Below are positions 23,726 to 27,838 of a stretch of 27,838 bases of DNA, one piece after another; the stretch's first letter is position 1, and every line of letters begins with the position of its first letter. A program made the translations under genes and the position numbers. Origin of the DNA: a virus; the IMG/VR virus record IMGVR_UViG_3300033153_009470, positions 1 to 27,838 of that record. One strand, written 5' to 3'. Below the pieces are notes generated by a model. That model searched no databases and was not told the origin of the DNA. It saw nothing but the letters and a program-made list of their open reading frames with translations.

Positions 23726-26170
23726 GTGATAGGTGTATCTACACTCACTGGCTATGTCGGTGTTGGTAGTGGATTGAATGTTACTGGTGTTGTAACAGCG
23801 TCTCAATATGTTGGTGATGGTATAAGACTATCAGGTATTGTTACCTCTATTACAGCAGGTCCTAATATTGCTATCAGTTCTTCTGCAGGTAATGTAACGA
23901 TTACTGGTCTTGCCAACACTCAAGGTTTGGTTGCAGATTCATTATTTGTTGCTGGAATCTCAACACTTGGTATTATAACTGGTGCAGAATCTTTAGGTGT
24001 TGGAACTGTTTATGCAACTAACTTTGTTGGTGGTACATATAGTGGTGATGGTGTAGGACTATCAGGTATTGTTACCTCTATTACTGCTGGTGAGAATATC
24101 TCTATCAGTTCTACTACTGGTAATGTTACAATTACTGGTCTGGCAAAGACCGATAAAATTACAGCCGAGTCTTTAGTTGTTACTGGAGTTTCAACACTTG
24201 GTATTGTTACAGGTCTTGAGTCATTAGGTGTTTCAACTGTTTATTCAACTACTATCATCAATAATGATAAAGTTGGTATTGGAACTGATAATCCAACAAG
24301 AAAATTGGATGTTTTTGGTAATGTAAGTTTTGAGGGTGATGCCAGAATTACTGGTATATTGACTCTTGGTACTTCTTCCATAACACTTGATGGTGTCAAT
24401 AATATAATACAAGTTGGTAATGGTGTTACTCTTTATGGTAACACTGGTGTTGTTAGTGCTACAAATTACTATGGTTCTGGTGGTGCTTTATCAGGTATTG
24501 TAACTAATATTGTTGCTGGTGAGAATATCAGTATTGATACTTCTCAAGGTCAAGTTACAATTACTGGTCTTGCAAATACCGCAACTGTTTTAGCTGACTC
24601 ATTAGTTGTTACTGGAGTATCAACACTTGGTATCATTACTGGTGCGGAATCTTTAGGTGTTGGTACAGTCTATGCTGATAATTTTGTTGGTGGTACCTTC
24701 AATGGTAGTAGTGCAACATTCAGTGGAAATGTTACCATTGGTGGCACATTAACCTATGAAGATGTAACAAGTGTAGATGCTGTTGGATTTATTACAGCCA
24801 GAGAAGGTATTAATGTTGGTGGTGGAACGACAAGTAGTTCTTCTGTAACTGATTACTCTGAAGTCACACTAAGTGGTCTTTCTCCTAGTTCTTTCAATGA
24901 GACTTATACCAGACAGAGTTCAGGATTTGTTCTCGATACTGGTACAGTAGCATCTGGTAACGCTTTATTCCATTCAGATAGTAGTTATTACTATTATGTA
25001 GCATCAACAGGGTCGAGTCCTGACTCACGGATGTTGATTTGGAGTGTAGTAGATAATGCCTGGATTGCAGTCTTTAACTTCAATGGGACCAATTACACTG
25101 AGGGTAATGTTACAAACAACCAAGCCCTTGGTTCTAGTGGTATCTTCAGTACCACAGTAACCGCCACATCTCAAACTGCAGATGGTAGAAATGTACCACA
25201 AGCAAGTAGTAACATTGTTTATCCAACCACAGGTGGTGGTTCAACCGTATCTGGTATTGGAGTAACTATACTATCTGATGGTGATGCAGTATTTGCTGGT
25301 ATTGTAACTGCACAAAATCTTAATGTTGTTACTGAATTGACTGCTGGTTCAGCAGCATTCAGTGGAAATGTTACAATCGGGGGAACATTAACCTATGAAG
25401 ATGTAACGAGTGTAGATGCTGTTGGATTTGTTACTGCTCAACAAGGTATTAATGTTGGTGGTGGTGCAACAGATGATGCAGTTGTAACTAATTATTCAAT
25501 AGTCACACTGGGCAATTTATCACCCAATTCTTTCAATGAAACTTACAATCGACAGGCAACAGGATTTGTTCTTGATACTGGTACAGTAGCATCTGGTAAC
25601 GCTCTATTCCATGCAGATAGTAATTACTATTATTATGTTGCAACAACAGGGTTCCAGACTCATTCCCGAATGAATATCTGGAGTGTAGTAGATAATAGTT
25701 GGGTTACAGTTTTTGACTTCAATGGGACCCATTACACTGAGGGTAATGTTACAAACAATCAAGCCGTTGGTTCTAGTGGTATCTTCAGTGCCACAGTAAC
25801 CGGTCTTAGTACTGTTGTTGATGGTAGGAATATTGCACAACCATCCACTCATATTGTTTATCACACTAGTGGTAGTGGTGGTACTATTCGTGCTGGTATT
25901 GGAGTAACCATACTACCTGATGGTGATGCTATATTTGCTGGTATCGTAACATCACAAAATCTTGATGTTACTACTGAATTTAATGTTGGTTCTGCAACAT
26001 CACAATTCAATGTTGTATCATCTGGTTCCTCCATTATGGTGGGTATCGGAACTACAAGTGCTGATTATACATTAGATGTTAGGGGTGATACAAATATAGA
26101 AGGTGACCTAACTATCGATGGTAATACAGTTCCAACAATAGCAATGGTAATTGCACTTGGTGGATTCTAA
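23726..26170 (+). CDS. Tail fibre protein, C-terminal part of a frameshifted gene (814 aa from an internal GTG)
   Basis: The first start-like codon I find in this frame is a GTG at 23726 in the middle of a fibre repeat, with no ribosome binding site. The frame is open further upstream, so this is best read as the continuation of the gene starting at 22677. Residues 20-330 hold three copies of a strand set (LSGIVTSITAGENISIS, VTITGLA, VTGVSTLGIITGAESLGVGT). A VGIGTDNPTRKLDVFG motif lies around residue 185. Two 213-residue tandem copies carrying the ~150-aa TDYS...DNAW...TEGNV module begin near 375 and 588. The C-terminus is VGIGTTSADYTLDVRG followed by VIALGGF, similar to the ALGGE end of the 1925-aa protein. 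The role is probably an adhesion fibre. Confidence 0.65.
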   Translation: MIGVSTLTGYVGVGSGLNVTGVVTASQYVGDGIRLSGIVTSITAGPNIAISSSAGNVTITGLANTQGLVADSLFVAGISTLGIITGAESLGVGTVYATNFVGGTYSGDGVGLSGIVTSITAGENISISSTTGNVTITGLAKTDKITAESLVVTGVSTLGIVTGLESLGVSTVYSTTIINNDKVGIGTDNPTRKLDVFGNVSFEGDARITGILTLGTSSITLDGVNNIIQVGNGVTLYGNTGVVSATNYYGSGGALSGIVTNIVAGENISIDTSQGQVTITGLANTATVLADSLVVTGVSTLGIITGAESLGVGTVYADNFVGGTFNGSSATFSGNVTIGGTLTYEDVTSVDAVGFITAREGINVGGGTTSSSSVTDYSEVTLSGLSPSSFNETYTRQSSGFVLDTGTVASGNALFHSDSSYYYYVASTGSSPDSRMLIWSVVDNAWIAVFNFNGTNYTEGNVTNNQALGSSGIFSTTVTATSQTADGRNVPQASSNIVYPTTGGGSTVSGIGVTILSDGDAVFAGIVTAQNLNVVTELTAGSAAFSGNVTIGGTLTYEDVTSVDAVGFVTAQQGINVGGGATDDAVVTNYSIVTLGNLSPNSFNETYNRQATGFVLDTGTVASGNALFHADSNYYYYVATTGFQTHSRMNIWSVVDNSWVTVFDFNGTHYTEGNVTNNQAVGSSGIFSATVTGLSTVVDGRNIAQPSTHIVYHTSGSGGTIRAGIGVTILPDGDAIFAGIVTSQNLDVTTEFNVGSATSQFNVVSSGSSIMVGIGTTSADYTLDVRGDTNIEGDLTIDGNTVPTIAMVIALGGF
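24721..25998 (+). repeat. Tandem 639-nt duplication in the fibre gene
   Basis: The segment beginning CAGTGGAAATGTTAC at 24721 recurs at 25360. Long stretches are nearly identical at the DNA level, for example around 24748-24790 and 25387-25429. Each copy carries one ~150-aa insertion module. Confidence 0.8.
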
Positions 26171-26176
26171 TAAATA
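26169..26176 (+). promoter_or_regulatory. Late promoter motif AATAAATA overlapping a stop codon
   Basis: The motif begins within the TAA stop (26168-26170) of the fibre gene and lies 19 bases before the ATG at 26196. It probably drives the 175-aa and 242-aa genes. Confidence 0.55.
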
Positions 26177-26195
26177 ACTAAAAAGTATTAATAAA

Positions 26196-26723
26196 ATGGC
26201 GGAGTCATTTAACAATAAACTGACATCATCAACTGGAATTGTGACAACAACTACAGTTGCTAGTATTGGTGCTGCAGGAACAACCATTAGTGGTATATCA
26301 ACTAGTGGTATATCAGTTGGTGATATGGTTGATACTGTATTCTTTAGAGGTGGAACTAAAGTATACTCAATTGCAACGACTTCAGTTATTGTGGATAAGA
26401 CTTCTACAAATACAGCAACCGCATCAAATCAGGTTGTGAATTTTATGGGTCCTACGACTGTATATACTGCATCCACTAAATCGATTCTTGTATGTGGTAC
26501 TTTTGCAAATCTCACAGACAACTCTGTGAGTCTATACCTTGAAATTGGTATTGGTAACACTCTTGTAAACCTTGCAAATGATATTCCTGTTCCAACTGGA
26601 AGTTCATTTGTTATCAGTGATGCTGGTAAAACAATTCTAACACCTAATCAAGAAATTAGAGTTTATAGTAATACTGAAAATTCACTAGATGTAAGTCTTA
26701 GTATCTTAGAAGGAGTAGCCTGA
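26196..26723 (+). CDS. Virion structural protein (175 aa), paralogue of the 114-aa protein
   Basis: This protein begins MAESFNNKLTSSTGIVTTTT. Its first ~85 residues are a Ser/Thr/Gly beta segment (IGAAGTTISGISTSGISVGD, then VFFRGGTKVYSIATTSVIVD). The remaining ~90 follow the plan of the 114-aa protein: TVYTAS, KSILVCGTFANLTDNSVSLY, DIPVPTGSSFVISDAGKTIL and SLSILEGVA. It thus looks like that protein with an added N-terminal domain. It is probably a fibre-associated or baseplate structural protein; no catalytic motif is seen. The stop overlaps the start of the next gene (TGATG). Confidence 0.6.
   Translation: MAESFNNKLTSSTGIVTTTTVASIGAAGTTISGISTSGISVGDMVDTVFFRGGTKVYSIATTSVIVDKTSTNTATASNQVVNFMGPTTVYTASTKSILVCGTFANLTDNSVSLYLEIGIGNTLVNLANDIPVPTGSSFVISDAGKTILTPNQEIRVYSNTENSLDVSLSILEGVA
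26711..26715 (+). promoter_or_regulatory. Ribosome binding site for the 242-aa gene
   Basis: AGGAG lies seven bases before the ATG at 26723, inside the end of the 175-aa gene, and fixes the start used in the TGATG overlap. Confidence 0.65.
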
Positions 26724-27451
26724 TGATAGGGAATAACGGGTATATAGGTCGTAACCCTGGAGATTCTTCAGTTGTAATTGCCAGTCAGGTATATACTGTT
26801 ACCGGAAGTCAAACAACTTTTGTTTTTACTAGTGGATACCAAACTTCATATATTGAGGTGTATCTCAATGGTGCTAAATTAGTTAAATCTCAAGATTTTA
26901 ATGCAACAGATGGGAAAAATATTATTCTTGCAGTTCCTGCAAATACTGGTGATGTTGTAGAAGCGGTCACATATAAAGCATTTAATGCAGTTGTTCCAAT
27001 ATCAGATACACCAGGTAATCTTACTGTTGGTGGTGACTTAGTAGTTCAGGGTGATATTGATGTTAGTGGTGTATCTACTACTTTAATCTCTGCTATTGGT
27101 ATTCAGTCTGGTGGTACTCAGATTGGTACTGGTATTACAACTATAAACTTTATTGGTGTTGGCAATACTGTTAAGGTCAATGGTACAACTGTTGATGTCA
27201 GTATTGAAAGTGGTGCCTCTGGTGTTGGTACTGCGATTAATTATCCCAATAATGAAAAAAGTCCATTCAGTTATATCAATGCAACTACATATGTAACTGA
27301 AAACATTGTACTTGATACCAATAATGCTGGTAATGACTACTCTTATGTTGTCGTTCAAGAACCAAGAATTATCGTTCAAACTGGTGTAGCTGTCACTGTG
27401 GGTCTTGGTAAAACACTTGTAACTGACCTATATCAGTTGGGTGACCTCTGA
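26723..27451 (+). CDS. Tail fibre or fibre-adaptor protein (242 aa)
   Basis: The N-terminal ~90 residues (GYIGRNPGDSSVVIASQVYT, TGSQTTFVFTSGYQTSYIEV, YLNGAKLVKSQDFNATDGKN) match a module common at the N-terminus of marine phage tail proteins, where it probably serves attachment. Then come VTG-type fibre strands (NLTVGGDLVVQGDIDVSGVS) and a C-terminal half with DYSYVVVQEPRIIVQTGVAV and the ending LVTDLYQLGDL. It is short for a receptor-binding fibre and could be an adaptor for the longer fibres. It is translated from the same transcript as the 175-aa gene (one-base overlap with a good ribosome binding site). Its TGA stop overlaps the next late motif. Confidence 0.65.
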   Translation: MIGNNGYIGRNPGDSSVVIASQVYTVTGSQTTFVFTSGYQTSYIEVYLNGAKLVKSQDFNATDGKNIILAVPANTGDVVEAVTYKAFNAVVPISDTPGNLTVGGDLVVQGDIDVSGVSTTLISAIGIQSGGTQIGTGITTINFIGVGNTVKVNGTTVDVSIESGASGVGTAINYPNNEKSPFSYINATTYVTENIVLDTNNAGNDYSYVVVQEPRIIVQTGVAVTVGLGKTLVTDLYQLGDL

Positions 27452-27457
27452 TAAATA
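27450..27457 (+). promoter_or_regulatory. Late promoter motif GATAAATA overlapping a stop codon
   Basis: The motif begins inside the TGA stop (27449-27451) of the 242-aa gene and lies 19 bases before the ATG at 27477. It is the likely promoter of the last, incomplete gene. Confidence 0.55.
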
Positions 27458-27476
27458 CAATTAAAAGATATTAACA

Positions 27477-27838
27477 ATGTCAGCAATTAATGTAAATTCT
27501 ATTACAGGTAGGACTGGTACTCACGGACCAGTGCTGACGGGAGTGACTACCGTATCAAACGCACTAGATGTTGGTGGTAATGTAAAAGTTGGAGATTATG
27601 ACCTTTCTGATGGTACTAAACAAGGAATCTACCTTAATCAAGGTGGACCCATTTATGTCAATAGACTCGATGGAACGTTAGAAACATTTACCGGTCGCCT
27701 CGATGGTTCTATTACCAGTCAAATTCTTGCGAACGGCTCGGCTTCATTTGGTGGGACTGATGTTGTTTTAGATGACACTGGCATCTACTTAATGGATGGT
27801 GCAAACGCAGGACCAAGCAACTACAGGTCTCGTGTTCT
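27477..27838 (+). CDS. Tail fibre-like structural protein (3' partial)
   Basis: From ATG 27477 the frame stays open to the end of the window, giving 120 residues. It begins MSAINVNSITGRTGTHGPVL and continues TGVTTVSNALDVGGNVKVGD, then SDGTKQGIYLNQGGPIYVNR and GTDVVLDDTGIYLMDGANAG. The VTTV / ALDVGGN strands match the other fibre proteins here, so it is probably another fibre or tail structural protein. The motif IxVxSITGRTGTHGPVLTG is a recognisable start of cyanophage structural proteins to me, but I cannot name the family. Its length and C-terminal domains lie outside the window. Confidence 0.65.
   Translation, partial: MSAINVNSITGRTGTHGPVLTGVTTVSNALDVGGNVKVGDYDLSDGTKQGIYLNQGGPIYVNRLDGTLETFTGRLDGSITSQILANGSASFGGTDVVLDDTGIYLMDGANAGPSNYRSRV

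Noticed and set aside
12884-26170. Diversity-generating retroelement template/variable repeats
   Set aside because: Repeats differ at all kinds of bases rather than mainly at adenines, and no reverse transcriptase gene is in the window.

Overview
This AT-rich window looks like part of the late (virion structural) region of a T4-like myovirus. It most resembles the cyanomyoviruses of Synechococcus and Prochlorococcus. The reasons are a baseplate-hub operon with a T4 gp5-type OB-fold protein, a run of very large repetitive tail-fibre genes, NATAAATA/TATAAATA late-promoter motifs in the gaps, and tightly packed genes with one- to four-base overlaps. The host cannot be read from the sequence; a cyanobacterial host is an inference from gene style.

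Layout. (1) 1-7146: six co-directional, translationally coupled genes. They are a gp27-like hub protein carrying an M23-peptidase-like domain (its 5' end lies outside the window), a gp5-like OB-fold hub/spike protein with a hydrophobic helical segment and a glycine-rich arm, a small beta-helical spike-like protein, and three neighbouring proteins sharing one C-terminal domain. Functions that T4 gp5 fuses in one chain (OB fold, wall-degrading domain, beta-helical needle) appear here to be spread over three genes. (2) 7147-7911: a small cassette with its own consensus sigma-70 promoter, three or four small overlapping ORFs and a strong intrinsic terminator, inserted between late operons. (3) 7916-16162: a 1631-aa beta-helical virion protein and a 1092-aa tail fibre ending in a collar-like needle with seven HxH motifs, each behind a late-promoter motif. 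(4) 16159-16517: one small cysteine-rich gene on the minus strand, convergent with the fibre gene and divergent from the next one, with back-to-back TATAAATA motifs. (5) 16510-27838: a 1925-aa mosaic fibre protein, a 114-aa structural protein, a long fibre gene broken by an apparent single-base frameshift near 23640, a 175-aa paralogue of the 114-aa protein, a 242-aa tail protein, and the start of another fibre gene running off the end.

The genes probably act together in the baseplate, central spike and host-contact apparatus. The fibre-type genes look built by shuffling a small set of modules: beta-helix, GsGY strands, a 150-aa insertion domain, YPRxTDP pairs and 54-aa fibre repeats. The most noteworthy points are the host-polymerase-type cassette inside the late cluster, the split spike, the three-gene domain array, the seven-HxH needle, the paired 639-nt duplications, and the frameshift. 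No tRNA, CRISPR, integrase, transposase or host-like metabolic gene was seen.
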